This document shows positions 34,983-47,646 of a DNA stretch of 64,000 bases, one piece after another. The position numbers and the translations under genes were made by a program. The stretch comes from Tyto alba (lineage: Eukaryota; Chordata; Aves; Strigiformes; Tytonidae). The notes under the pieces are model-generated. The model saw only the letters and a list, made by a program, of their open reading frames with translations, was not told the DNA's origin and did no database searches. The number at the start of each line of letters is the position of its first letter. Positions within the stretch are counted from its first letter, which is position 1. The DNA lies in the NCBI RefSeq assembly GCF_018691265.1, contig NW_024881324.1, positions 2,359,730 to 2,423,729 of the forward strand, in the 5' to 3' direction.

Positions 34983-37309
34983 ACTATCAGTTTCTTTATG
35001 TTTGCAATCTAAATGGGTAGCTAAATATGAAGAAATATAAGTATTCAGGGCCCCAGTGTGTCAGAAATACCAAACGTTTTGTTGAATGATATCATCTTGT
35101 CTCAAAACTCTTGCAGTTTGAGGTACTTCTGGGTGGGGAAAACTGTCATTTTTACATTAAATCATTTACTTATTTCAGTGGAAAGTAATGTAAAGGAGTA
35201 GAACAGTTGTTATTGTTGATGCTTTCTATCCTCAAATGGCACTCTGCTTGAGAATGAAGCTTTTCATTACTGGAGAGCTCATTTTTAGCACTTTCTTTTG
35301 TGACTGTTCAGCTGGTTTTCTCTATGTGATGCTTAGACCTTCTCGATTTTAACTTAGAGTCACATACTTATGTGTTGCATAGATGGTTTATTTTCATGAA
35401 TGAAAGTCTGAATAAAATTGCAGCTTGTGTTTTTCCTTTCTTTCTGAAATAAACTGTTCTAAAAATTACAACACTGACAACATAAAACAACCATTTAAAA
35501 AAATCTTCCTGCTGGTATTACAGATAACTATTTATAGTATGTAGGCACTGAGGGTGACTTTTTATAAAAAGAATCTTAGGGAATTGGACTAACTAACTTC
35601 CCTGGGGATCATCTGAGAATTTGTTATACCTTTCTCTCAGCTCTGCTGTTTAAATGCAAAAACCATGAGCTGTAACAATATCACCAGTTATGGCATCTGA
35701 ACTGATCCATTGAGGTACTTGTCCCCCACATGGCTCGTTTGCATTTTGTGTTTGCTTCAGGCAGTTCAGGCTGGAGGCCAGGGAAAGACCAAATGACTCG
35801 GAGACAATTGTCACCAACCTTTTCTACAATATTTTGCACAAGGAAGTTCCTGTAGACACAGGAGGTTCATGTTGACTTTCACATTGATACGCCGTTGCTT
35901 AAGGGATGTAGGACTCACAGCACTGCAGGGCTGTATTTGAACTGAAAGTATGGTGTTTCTTATTTTTTTTCCTTCGTAAGCTTAAAGTAGGTTTTCTACT
36001 CAGATGGTACTTCAATCAAAACGGTAACACACAGCCCAGATCACAAGCTTTTAGAGCTTACTTTACCCACAGCTTTAATCACCAGCAATAAGCAAAAGTT
36101 TGCTTTGTTGCTTATGTGCTCAGTCTGCCTCATGCAGTTTTGCCACCTGTTCTGTGTAGTCCCACACTTAGATTTGTGAATGCTTTGGGACAGAATGTCT
36201 TAAGCAAGATGTCTATGACCATCATCATAACAGAAATAAAAATTAAATTAAATCTACGCTGCTGCCCAGGTACACGGGCACATTCCTCATGCCTCGGGAT
36301 GCCAGATAGGTTTCAGAGGAAGGCAATTTTTTTCTTTTCTTAAGTGAGACCAACTTAGTTCATGCAAGATGCAATTACTGTGTATCATACATATATGTTT
36401 GGACCCTTAGAGTCCAAACCTGAGGAGTAACTGCAGAGTTCTGCAGTGCAAGTCTGAGTCATCACAGTGTGGTCTCCCAGCTCCTGTCTGATGGTCAGAG
36501 AAATTTTCTGTGGATGTTGCCTTCCAGACAGCTCAGGTGTATCTGAAAACAGTTGAAAGAGATGAGATTTGAAAGATAAAAGTGATGTTGCTTCTGGGGG
36601 TCACACAGAGAGTTTTAAAATCAAGGAGTTGAGAACCTCTGGGCTGTTCAATCTCAACCTTAAATATTGAGTTTTGGGGGGTTTTTTGAGTGGTCACCTG
36701 ACTCCTATGGACTCTGCAAATATAAGACTAATGGAAAAAAGTTCTTTGCAGATATCAAGAAGTGATGATCATGTCCTTTGACCATTTTACTGGGAAGTGT
36801 GCTTGTCTGTGACACAGTCTGAATGACACAGTCCTTAATGTAAAAGAAATACATGTATTAATCTTTCCTTTGTGGAGTTGAATCTAAATCTTTCCTGCAC
36901 TGGTTGTCCAAATCCAGTTGTTACCGTTAGAGGCAATCTTGGTATCGGTTTATTTTACCAAGCTCAGGATTGCTGAATTGACACACTAGTGAAACACGTT
37001 TGGTGCTGTGAGTCCTGGGCATCGCCTCTGCACAACACGCTGCCCACTGCACCCACCGCTGCCCAGGCCTCCAGCTGCAAATAGCACAGCACACACCAGC
37101 TTTGCCAAGTCTTTTCAGAAATAGTCCTTCCCCCTTGCAAGGCTACCTTAAGCTGCTAATGAATAGAAAATGTTTGAAGGAATGACTGGTCATTGTTGAT
37201 ATTGGTTATGTGGACCGAGTGCTGGATAACAACATGCTGTATTTAGTCATAACTAGTTTTGGAGAGCTCTTGCCATTTCTTCTTCTTGGCTTGCTTGCTC
37301 CTCTTGGGG

Positions 37310-37375
37310 AAAAAAAAAAAAAAAAAAAAATTACTTTCTGCAGTCCTCCATCCCCTGGAAAAAAAAAAAAAAAAA
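37310..37375. repeat. Two poly-A tracts 28 bp apart (22 A and 16 A)
   Basis: A runs at 37310-37331 and 37360-37375 separated by 'ttactttctgcagtcctcc' and 'atcccctgg'. No retroposon body was recognised. Confidence 0.9.
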
Positions 37376-40118
37376 TCCAGCCTTCCTGCTTGATTGAAGC
37401 TATTTAAACTTTAGCAGATGTACCTAGTTGTTCTGTCATGGTAGCTCCTTCAAGAGAAGTCCCAGTAGGAAAATCTTTATCTGTTGTATCAGTAGGGTTA
37501 GGAGGACTGTTGTATTTCCTTTCACTAAGAGTTGCCTTTGGATTGGGGATGGGGACACAGCACTGTGGCACTGGTTTTCACAGTCCCACATTGAACCTGC
37601 AGATCCTCTGCCCAAAATTCCTCATCTCAGCAAAGTTACTGCCTGAGCTGGTCATGCCTGGCTCTTGCCAACCTTGGGTATCACTGCAGCATCTTTTCCC
37701 AAGTTGCTTTTCCCAAGTGAAGAGAGAAATCCTTATGGGACAAAGAGCTTATAGGAAAAAGATTTTGAGGACAGCAGGTTACAATATAGACTTCGGGAAC
37801 CACCTGAGACTCTCTGCAATGGTTTAGTCTTATAAGTCAATGGAGAGTATTTTTCTGCACTGTTAGGTTAGGGATGAGTTAAGAGTTGAAGAAGACAAAA
37901 TTCCTGTTGACTTGTTCATAACTTCATGCTGTGCTAATGAACTGTTTCAGTCTACAGGATATCTTCTCATGAATAAGTAGCAGCTCAGGTCTTCTTTCAA
38001 GTATCGTATAAGTATGCTGCAATATAACATTAGTGATAAATAATTAAACCGCTAAGTCTCTTCCATAAGAGCATTGGTAACTTTGTCATGTTAAGTGGTT
38101 TTTGTTTGGTGCAATGTGGCTCACCCAGCAAAATATGCTCCATATTAAATTTCTTTTAATATTTCTCTGATTCCACCACCATAACTATCTTTATCTACCA
38201 GTGGGTTCATTCTCCTGACTTCCAGGTAAATCATCCAGGGAGTCTCTGAAGCACTCTCAAGATAATCATTGCTTGGCCTACAGTCATGTTTGTAAAATTA
38301 GTACAGCTACTCAGTGTAGCCTTCTCTGCTGTATCCTGAGGGTACAGCATAGCTTATTTACTGCATAGATTGCTCCACTGCCTTTTGCAAGAGCACTTGT
38401 GTTCTGTGGCCTTATTGAGTACTGTCCTAGTGTTCTGAAAGAGAGAAATCTTTCATTTATTTGTAATAAAAATATCATCTGGAAATTTCATCTCAGAGCT
38501 CCAGGATATGTTGCTATCAATGCCGGAGGTTTGGAATGAAAGCAAGCAACCAGATTTACATTTGGCTAGACCTCATATAGCTAGGCTGAGGTAATGAGCT
38601 GATTCATGTGTACAGCACTTAGAAAAATTGCATTAAATCATTTAACATTATATATGCTTACATTTTCATGGCTTAGAATATGGCAATTGAGATGAAATAT
38701 AGAAGTTTTTGAAATTGGAGACTTTTTGCATGGGGACATTTAGATTCAAGACAAATTAAATTAGAAGACTGATATACAAATGAAAGAAAAAGAAAAAATG
38801 TTCAAATGTTTTTTTGCAATAGGTTTTTAACAAAAGCTTAAGAAAGGACCAGGAGAAAACTATAAGGTTGTTGGATTTTCTAAAGGTAAGCATGGTATCA
38901 ATTCCGAGTAAAACCATGAAAAAGATGGTACTGAGTACAGTTGGCAACATTTTTGAGGACAACAGCATAATTAATTCTAGTCTATGTAGAACACCACTCA
39001 TTAATCAAACTCAGTATAAGAGGTTATAAAGTTTTCTGAAAAAAATAACTTCTGATGTAGGTACTTATACTTCTGTAAGATACTTGAATCAGTGCTACAC
39101 AACTTCCTTCCTTAATAATAATGGCATTTATCAAAAACTTACCTCCCATATTAAATATTTTAAAGAGTTCTCTTAGATCTCGAAGTAGCAGAAAACTAAC
39201 ATGAGAAATCATCATCGAGTGATGCAGAAAGGCATGCAAGTGTCTCTGGGGTTGGTCCAGAGCTACTTAGGCGTTTTACTGGCGATTTGGTAGAAAATAT
39301 AAAACAATTGCATATTAAATGTACAGGTAGCACAGAAATGACACACTAGTCAGGGACTGGCCAGTATCTGGCACAGTTAGCTGAACTGATTTGAACATGG
39401 AGAGGTAACTGCGTGTTCATCAGCAGAGAGTGCAACCTGTGAGTGTAGAGAGCATAGAGAGCCCAGGGCAAAAGACTTTTGGAAAGCAGGGACTCAGAAA
39501 GCATTTAGAGGCACTGGTGAACTACTGGCTGTACACGGTTTTTCATCTGATGTGCTAGTTAAGGGGTAAAGCAAGAGGCTCAAGATCCTGTGTCCAGACT
39601 GGTATCCATTAAGCAGGTAATTTGGAAAAAAAGTTAAAATAATTACTTAAAATCTGAAAGTTCTGCTTTATAGTGAGACATCAGAAGAGTTTTTAATGCA
39701 GTAAAGAATGCCTGTGGTCAACAGTGAACAATAACTAGAACCTGCAGTTAACGTGGGTAATTAACAATGGAAACTGTTTATCTAGAGATGCTTGAGTACA
39801 TCTCTTTAAATACATTCTGTCAGTCCTTCTAAACATTACGTCTCAGCTCCGTTGAAACCAGGCGTGTGATTCATGAGCCTCTCGGTGAGACCCTCTGCTC
39901 CGCGGGGGATTAGCTCCAGAGCCCCTTCTGGCCTTACAGGCGGTGAGCAATCGCCATCCCGTCCCCAACTCGCCGTCCCCCTGCACAGGAGGTGCCAGCG
40001 AGGATGCTGTACAGCTGGGGCTTCCTTGGCCCCCGTGCCTATGCAGACCTGAAGTCATCAGTAAGATGAAACGAGCCGTGGCAGTTCATAATTGTGATTA
40101 AAGGCAAGGGTAGCCAGG

Positions 40119-40139
40119 AAAAAAAAAAAAAAAAAAAAA
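40119..40139. repeat. Poly-A tract (21 A)
   Basis: A run of 21 A followed by 'caaaacaaaact'. It resembles a retroposon tail, but no element body was identified upstream. Confidence 0.85.
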
Positions 40140-40855
40140 CAAAACAAAACTCAGAATCCCGGAAGCTTTCTGAAGAGGCGTGACATGGCATAAGTCTGGC
40201 CCTGGGAAGGCAGCATCCTGACCGAGGAATCTTGCCCAGCCCTGGCTGTGTTTGCAGGGGTTGCTACAGGGGCTGAGATGTGTTCCTGGCGGGGCTTCGT
40301 CCCAGTATTAGCTGCTGTTCAGACTTGAGCTTGTGGGTCACTGGCGAGCAGGACGCCTCAGCCGGAACGGGCTGGTCACCAGGATCCGTGCCAGCCCAGC
40401 CCTCTGGCTGTGCACTGGCAGGGCCCCCATACCCTCACCTTCCTACGCAGGCATGCACACACGCACCCTCCCTTTCCCTCTGCTCCCACTCGTTTTCTGA
40501 GCCTGGGTACAAATAGGAAATACAGGGAATAGTATGAAGGTCCCAGCCACCCGATACATCCTGAGCCTGTTGCAAACTTGGCACATGCTGCACTGGGTAG
40601 AGATGGCAGCAGAACAGAAATTGCAGCACCCTTCTGAAAGGTCCATGCACTGAGGGTCCGTGGGCAGGAGCTGTGGATATTTTCTCCCAGTCCACAGCTA
40701 GTTGCCTTCATACACAGCAAAAACATTGGCTAATTTAAGGTAAGTCATGCAGTTGTTATATTCTGCATTGCTGTCACAGAAAACAGTTACCGTTGCCTTG
40801 AGCAGCAAGAGAGAACATGAGAGAGTGCAGGGTTTGGCAGTGGTCAGATCCACGT

Positions 40856-41877
40856 TGTGGTTTGAGCACAGAGGACAACTGAGCACCATGCAGCTGTTCA
40901 CTCACCCCTTCCTCTCTCAGGAATGGGAAGGAGAAAATGAAGGAAAAGAAAAAGGTTCAGGCCCCAGATAAGGACAGGGAGGGGTGCTCACCCGTTATGG
41001 TCATTGTCACAGGCAAAGACAGATTTGTTAGGGGAGTTAAAAAAAGAAAACATCACTTTAATTCAAACACTAACAAAACCAACACTTAACAGGCAAGATG
41101 GGACAGTGAGAAGCGCCACCACATCCAGAAACACCTCCCCCCCACCCCTCCCCTCTCCCCAGGCTCAGCTCTGCTCCTGATCTCTCTCCCTCCTCCCCCA
41201 GCAGCGCAGGGGCAGGGGATGGGGGTTACAGCCAGCTCACCACTCCTTCCTTCTGGGAAAGGGGGGGTGAACACTGCCCATCCCTCCCCTGCTCCCCAGG
41301 GCTCCCCTCTCACTGCAGACAGGCCTCCATGAACCTTCTCTGCAGTGAGTCGTCCCCACGGGATGCAGCCGTTTCCGAGCTGCTCCGGTGTGGGTCACCC
41401 CTGTGTGTTGCAGCCCTCCCAGTGCTGAATCACAACAGTGGGGGCTGCTTCTCCCCTCAGAGTCCCGGCCTCCTTTAAGCACAGCCGCCTGTCCTGGCGT
41501 GGGCTCCTCCACAGGCTTCAGGTCAGCCTCTGCTCCACCAGTGACCTCCATGGGAGGCAGGGGGGTGGCCCTGCCGTCTCCCCACGGGATACAGGGGTCT
41601 CTGCTCCGGCACACCTGCCCCACGTCCTCCTCCTTCCTTCCACTGACCTGAGTGTTCGTCCTTCTCCTAACTCCTCCTCACAAGTCCCAACCCCCTCTCA
41701 GGTTCCCCTTCTTAATTACGTTACGGCAGAGGCGCAGCCACCGTCGCTAATTGGCTCGGCCCTGGCCAGAGGTGGGGTGACTTGGAGCCGGGGGAGCTTC
41801 GGGAAGCTTCTCACAGGGGCCACCGCTGTAGCCCCCCTGCCCCGCTACCAAAAACCCCGCCACACAAACCCAGCACA
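40856..41877 (-). mobile_element. ERVL-type long terminal repeat (~1.02 kb)
   Basis: Read on the minus strand it begins TGTGCTGGGTTTG and 'gggtttttggtagcggggc'. It continues through 'gggctacagcggtggc', 'gccgagccaattagcgacgg', repeated 'cccgtggg…ggagcag' motifs and a 'ttgaattaaagtgatg' polyadenylation region. It ends near 40856 with CTCAAACCACA. This order matches avian ERVL-class LTRs as I recall them. Five bases atcca follow the outer end at 41878-41882 and also occur at 40848-40852, three bases off the canonical boundary, so a target duplication is possible but not clean. No internal viral genes are seen. Confidence 0.75.
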
Positions 41878-44800
41878 ATCCAACTTGCAAAAATTCATCC
41901 ACTTTGCCAGTGTGGGAGTAGAGCGAACAGCACTTCAGTGGATGGGCAGTGCGGTAGCAGAGTGCCAGCTGTGACTGAGCCGCTGCCAGCGGGAGAGCAA
42001 ATCTACCCACAGGCAACAGGCAAATCCTTCACTTGCTTTCAGATAATAGGATAAAGGAAAAGGCGGGGGGGAGAACAGGTTTGGAAAAGAGTAAGCTTGA
42101 CTCTGCCCTCCTTTCCTCCAAAGAGAAAAAACAGACACCCCCAACTTTTATAGCAGGTTACAGGGTTGGAGGAACCAGTAAAGCTAATGTGGGACAGTAA
42201 AATAGAACCAGCAATGAGTGGGAGGCTGGAGGAGGAGATGAGCTTCTGAAACAGTGATTGAAAGAACTGGAAAACTGGAGTTGACGAGGGATAATACACC
42301 ATAAAATTCTGTTAAGAATCAGTTCTTTTTATTACAATTAGTGAGAGAGATTCTTTTTTAGTGTGAGACAAGCTTGGGGAGAAGAAGAAGAAAAGAGGAC
42401 ATGGGGTTTAGGTACCTGCATGTATCTGTGAGCCCCCCCCCGGCCCCGTCTTTTCCCGGGTGTTGGGTAGGTGTGAGAGCATTGGGAATGCCACTGCTTC
42501 GTAACACAGCCCTGTCTCCCTCGGGCTGGTCCTTTCAGGGGCAAGTGTTGGGTCTAGGTGTTGTCATTCCCTGGGGAGACTGTTCGAACTGCACAGAAGT
42601 GCCCTTGGCGAGGACTCGGCTCCGCTCTGGTTCTGCAGTGGTTTGATTTATGCTGCCACTTACGGGAGGTAACCCCATCTTTATTTTTGCAGTCTGTTTA
42701 TGAGAAGCAGGTGTGCTGTAAGTGCCAAGTGCCATTGCTCAAGTTTTTTCAAGCAAGAACCGAGTCTGGCTTGTTTTCAGAGCGCTTGGATAGAAAATAC
42801 AAGCTGGGATTATTCTCCAGAAGCCAGGGGACTTGCTAATTTTCAAGGTAACTGGGCTTCTTCATGTAAAAGCTCAGGGTGAGGCATTTGCTTAGGTTTA
42901 CAGAGAATCGATTTTTAAAAAAAGCATTGTAGTTTCCAAGCCTCAGGGGAGATGATGCTCTATCAGAGCTAGGAAAGAGAGTGGGCTGAGGAGGAAGATT
43001 TCTAGTACATGTGAAATCAGGGAGAGAGGGGGACACTTGTCAGCAAGGAGGCTTTTGGTACTTAATTATCTCTTGGGCTTTTTTTTACTTTCAATTTCAG
43101 TAAAAAAGTGGGCCAAAACCAAGAAGAACATTCTGGAAATAGAAAATGCCGAGGTAATTTTTACTCAGAAACACTAAGAACATCAGCGTTCCTAAAGCGA
43201 AGCTGCTCTTTGGAGGACGCCAGTGCCTGGTGAAATCATCTTCGTTTTTCTGCGTGACCGCCTCCCGGCCGTGGCAGTGACTGATAAACAAATCCTCTGC
43301 ACTGAGCAGCCCCCTGAGGTGGGTCGTGCCTGGTCCCAGCACATCGGGCTGTGTGGGAGCCATGGACACACCTGGACAGCTGTGTCACCCGTGGGTGTTG
43401 CCCACGCAAGGGTCTGCTGCAGGGAAAAAGCTGCCAGAAAGCAAGCCATGTGGGCAGTGGCCTGTGAAATCCTGCCTCGAATGCCATGGGAGTTGATGAG
43501 TTTCAAATCTAATACCTTGTTCTCATGGACCCGTGTCTTCTTGTGTAGCTGTTTGTCTTCAGACAATTTCCAAATGGCACTGAGAGGTTGTAAAATAGCC
43601 AAAGCAGACCCCAGATAACAAATGGCAGAAAACCGATTCTTCTACATGTAGGTTGTAATTCTCTAAATATTATTAATAGCCTGCATAGGTCTTACACACG
43701 TGCGCACACAAAAGCTGGGGATCTCAGACCCCCCCGAGGCCCAGCTCCGGCAGCATCAAGCGCATCATTTCCTTTGCTGGTTGAAGATTATGGGCAGGTA
43801 GGACCTGGGGGGGTCCTCTGAGGTGAGTGCAGTTCCCTGTTGTCATGGGTACCACATCGCACCACCATTTCCAGAACCTGAGAAGCTTCATCTTAAAATG
43901 TCTCTGGCCTTCCCTGTTCTTGCAGGGGGGGCTCTTTTGGGACCTCATGTGCCTTCTAGAGTCCAGATTCTGAAAGCTGGTGTAGCTATTTCTTCTGCCA
44001 ACACCATCCTTTCAATCAGTGGTGGGTTTTCTTTGCGAATAGCTACTGCAAACTGAGTGGGTTGGGTCCCTCTCCTCCCTCACCTGCCGATTGCTGTTAC
44101 TCAGCCGATGGCGTTGCCCTTCCCAGCCACCCCTGAGCAAAGCTGTAGTAGCGGAACCAACCAGGGAGTTACCCTGTTTGACTTTGCACTGAAGTGGAGT
44201 AAGGAACGATTGTACGTCCCGTTCCGTGGGCTGAGCTGTGGACTGTAAGCACAGGGAGTAGATGAAGCTAGCAGTACTTTCAGCCAGTCCAGATAGACCT
44301 GAATGAGAACGCGTGACCCCGTCATTAAACAGTGCTTCTCTTCATCTCCTTGGTATATTTACAGACAGGAAATATGTCTCATCTCTGCCGTCACTTGATG
44401 GTGGTAAACAAGTCAAGTGCATTTAATTGTTTTTAAGATTCCACTAGCCATCCAGGTAACCTTGGGTTACTCACCCAGCTCATTCCAGTTTGAATCACCC
44501 TTGCTGAACACGGGTGGTGAGTGAACAAATTGAAATCTTCGCTTATATATTGGGACTTATCGTTGAGCTCCAAATACAAGTGTTGGCTCTCTGGCGTGTG
44601 TATATTTGGTCAGCAAGAGGGAATGGGTGCCAAGGCTTGTTTCAAGGGTGAAAACCGCAGGTTGTGAGATGCAGGGTATACTCATTGTAGTGAAGCAGCT
44701 TACAAACTCGAGAAAACTAAAGGAATACAAAATGAAGGGAGTACCAGCCTCTGAGGAGGTCACTGGGCAGCGAGAATGGAGCAGAGTCTTAAGAAGAAAA

Positions 44801-47103
44801 TGCTGCCCAGGGTACGTTGCTCCTGGTGCGTGGTATGATCAGCCTGGGAGCGAGTAGGAGCCGGCTGCAGAGCACATACTGTTCCCTCAGGCTGTTCCCA
44901 ACCGCAGCCACGGAGTCAGGAGTTTTAATGATGTTCCATGTCTTTGCATCCCCTCCAGCCTCTCTGGGTGAGGTACTGTGCTGTTCCTGATTGATAGGCA
45001 TCTGAAAATCAGGCAAGCTGCCGGTGTTCTGTTTCACAGGTGTTTATGGTCTGTATTATTCTTTCAATGTTTCTTGCTTCTTGCAGATCTTGGTTTTGGG
45101 TTGCTTGCCATAAAGTAGAGCCAGATAACGTTCATTTCCCTCTAACAAATACAGTTGCTTTTGGAAACTTGTGTGCAAAAAGTGGATGCAGATGTGAGAA
45201 AAGCTGAATGAGAAGAACATACTAATGAAAGGGCGTTTTGTGCATCTGTAGTACTACTTACCTGCTTTCCCTTCTTCCCAGCAACTCTACTGGGGCAAAA
45301 AGAAGCAGGACAGAGGGCTGAATGTCCACTGCATGTGGCAGGGACAGTAAGTGAAGGAGGCAGGGGAATGGAGGACAGCCTTAGGAGCACAACAGCAGTC
45401 TTGCCTGGTAGGTGGGTGATCGAATCCCCTGTGTCGGTGCCTTTCTCCGCAGTTCAGGTGTATATGCCAAATCCATGCAGTCAGAGTACAGCCGTTGAAG
45501 ACATCTATGGCATTTGCAGGGAAAAAGGTGACAGTTAAACAGGTCTCCAGGGTATTTGTGGCTGAGAAACCCAAGTCCTACCTGCGGGATCTAATTTTGG
45601 CCGTGCAGTTTGGGGCTGAGATGGCCCAGAGCAAGCAGGCGGCTCGTGGATTGGGCAGAGAAACTCAAGGGAAGGGAAGGGGTTCCCTCGGCAGCCTCCC
45701 GGGGGCGGGGAGGGTTCAGAGGCCACCACAGCACAAGGGTAAACTCCTCACACACATGGTCTTCTCCTCCCTCCCAGCTTCCCACGAACATAGCCACTTG
45801 GCTTCGCGGTGGCATCTCCGAAGAGCAATCTGAGGCAGAAACGCAAGCCACGGGCAGGTAGCTGTGTCTCAGTAACCCCTCGGTTACACGGCTGCAACTG
45901 AATAGCACGGTATGTAATTTTTACAGACTGATCAGACTCTGGCTCTGGATTTTAGCACACCCTGAATTTACCTTCTAGCAGTTGCCATAGTCTTTCGGCA
46001 TCTCCCTTCTGCCTGTCGATGTTCCGTGTTTATTTGTAGCTTCGCTGGCGTAATAAAAATGACAGGCTGAGGAGTTTTGAAAAGTGGTGATTTGGGGCTG
46101 TGCTATGTCAGGATCAAAGGAAATCCAGAGAGATACAGCTAAAGTAGTTATAGCTCCAGCCTGCCTCCTTGCCCTTCCTCTTCAACAAAGACAAGCTGTA
46201 CAAGAACAATGGTACAAGAGCTGTCTTGTGCCCATAACACGACAGCAAACCGTTAGTGACAACCCTCCCCACTGAAGGCAAGGCTCTGCTTACCTTTCCT
46301 AACAGCCTGGCGAAAGATGAAGCATGAACTAAGCTCTAGTTACCCATCAGAGTGTGTACAGCAGGAAGCAGAGGGCTCTTTTGTGGCCCCTGGGTGACTT
46401 TAAAAACAGAAACCGTTACTCTGAATTCACAGCCAGCCAGCTTTACGGCCAGGCTGTGCCGTGGCTGAATCAGCTCTGCTGAGGAGCACAGGAAATACTC
46501 CCGGCCAGGCTGGCGGCAGATTCGGCCCGGCCCCGGCTTTAGTGGCAGATATACTGAATTACAGTCCCCACGGGTGTCGGTGGTCAGCGGTGGGGGAGCA
46601 TGCCCGAGGGCGGGGTGCGATGCTGCCCTCCCTCCCGACAGCGGGTTGCGCCGCAAGAGTCACGCGCTCATCCGGACGGTGAAGTTTAAGCTGGATGCTG
46701 CCATCAGAAAACCGCTTTTCATCAGAAAATTGCTTTCCGTCAGAAAGTGTCAGCTTGAGCAAAATCTTCGGGTTTTGCTGGGGCGGGCGCGTTTCTGGGA
46801 ATGTTGCTGTTCTGCTGGAATTTTTCTCAGGGAAGGCTCCTTCATTGGGGAGCGGTAGCTGCGACGGGAGAGGGCGGTGACCCGGCGGTGCCCGCGTTCC
46901 TGCAGGCTGGGCCGGGTCTCTCCCGAGCTGGGCAAGTGCTCCAAGTGTTGGGCTGCTGAATAATTGGAAGTGTGTGTGTGTGGGGGTCTGTCCTCTGAAC
47001 CTCCCGGCAGCCGTTCGCTGAAATGGGTGGCCCAGCCTCGCGCCCAAACCCAAGGGGAACACCCTAAGGCTCTCCCGCTCTCCACAGCACTGCGGCCAGG
47101 CTG
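41878..47103. other. Intronic sequence, no coding exon recognised
   Basis: KCNG2 intron, more GC-rich than the 5' half of the window. Several 100-200-residue open frames on both strands (for example 43223-43618, 45495-45833 and 46559-47176) have no similarity I recognise and no supporting splice pattern. CpG density rises around 46500-47050. Confidence 0.5.
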
Positions 47104-47646
47104 TGATGGAGGTTAAACTTTTAGAACAATGTAGTAATATTAGGCTTAGGTCAAGAAAGATATTCTTTGCATACATTAAAGGCTAAGGCATCTGTAATCA
47201 GAACAAGTAGATAGCCTTCTTTGAGCAAGGACATCCGGAGCAATTAGACTTTGAAGGGGGTACATTGCCAACTTGGCAAGCAAACTCAAGGTCCACGTAT
47301 CCTTAGCTGAACTCCCCTCATTATTATACTAAAAATCATACCTGCAGGTCAAGAAGACCCTTGCCCTTCCCCTGAGCATCTGAAGAAGTATTGTGTCAGC
47401 CCTATTGTAATTGTATATAAATTACTAATCAGTCATCGTTGAGAGGATGGACTTGAAAAATGACTAACTCTTCAGGTTTTCTGTATAAATATTGTGTATA
47501 AATACAGCACGGAAAGTCCCATTGGTGTACTCGATTTGTGGAATTACCACCTAACACCCATCTCTGTGCAGACATGAAATAAATACCTCGGCCCTACATG
47601 CACCGGCTTGCATATTGGGTAAAAGAACCCTCCTTTTGGGACAACA
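47104..47646 (+). mobile_element. Solo LTR (543 bp) with 4-bp target duplication
   Basis: Starts TGATGGAGG and ends GGGACAACA, with the identical four bases gctg immediately outside at 47100-47103 and 47647-47650. Two TATA-like boxes (tataaat at 47484-47490 and tataaata at 47497-47504) are followed about 80 bp later by AATAAA at 47578-47583. This is the normal U3-R order for a plus-oriented LTR. A 4-bp duplication is typical of gammaretrovirus-like (class I) elements. No internal genes or second LTR are present. Confidence 0.8.

Larger units (their letters stand above)
34983..40855. other. Intronic sequence, no gene seen
   Basis: Mostly AT-rich KCNG2 intron with no exon recognised. It holds an 8-bp-arm perfect hairpin at 36397-36419, two A runs near 37310-37375, and a 21-A run at 40119-40139. 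GC rises after about 39840. Confidence 0.5.

Noticed and set aside
46559..47176. 205-residue minus-strand frame in a CpG-rich patch
   Set aside because: It is low-complexity, crosses into the solo LTR at 47104, and resembles no protein family.
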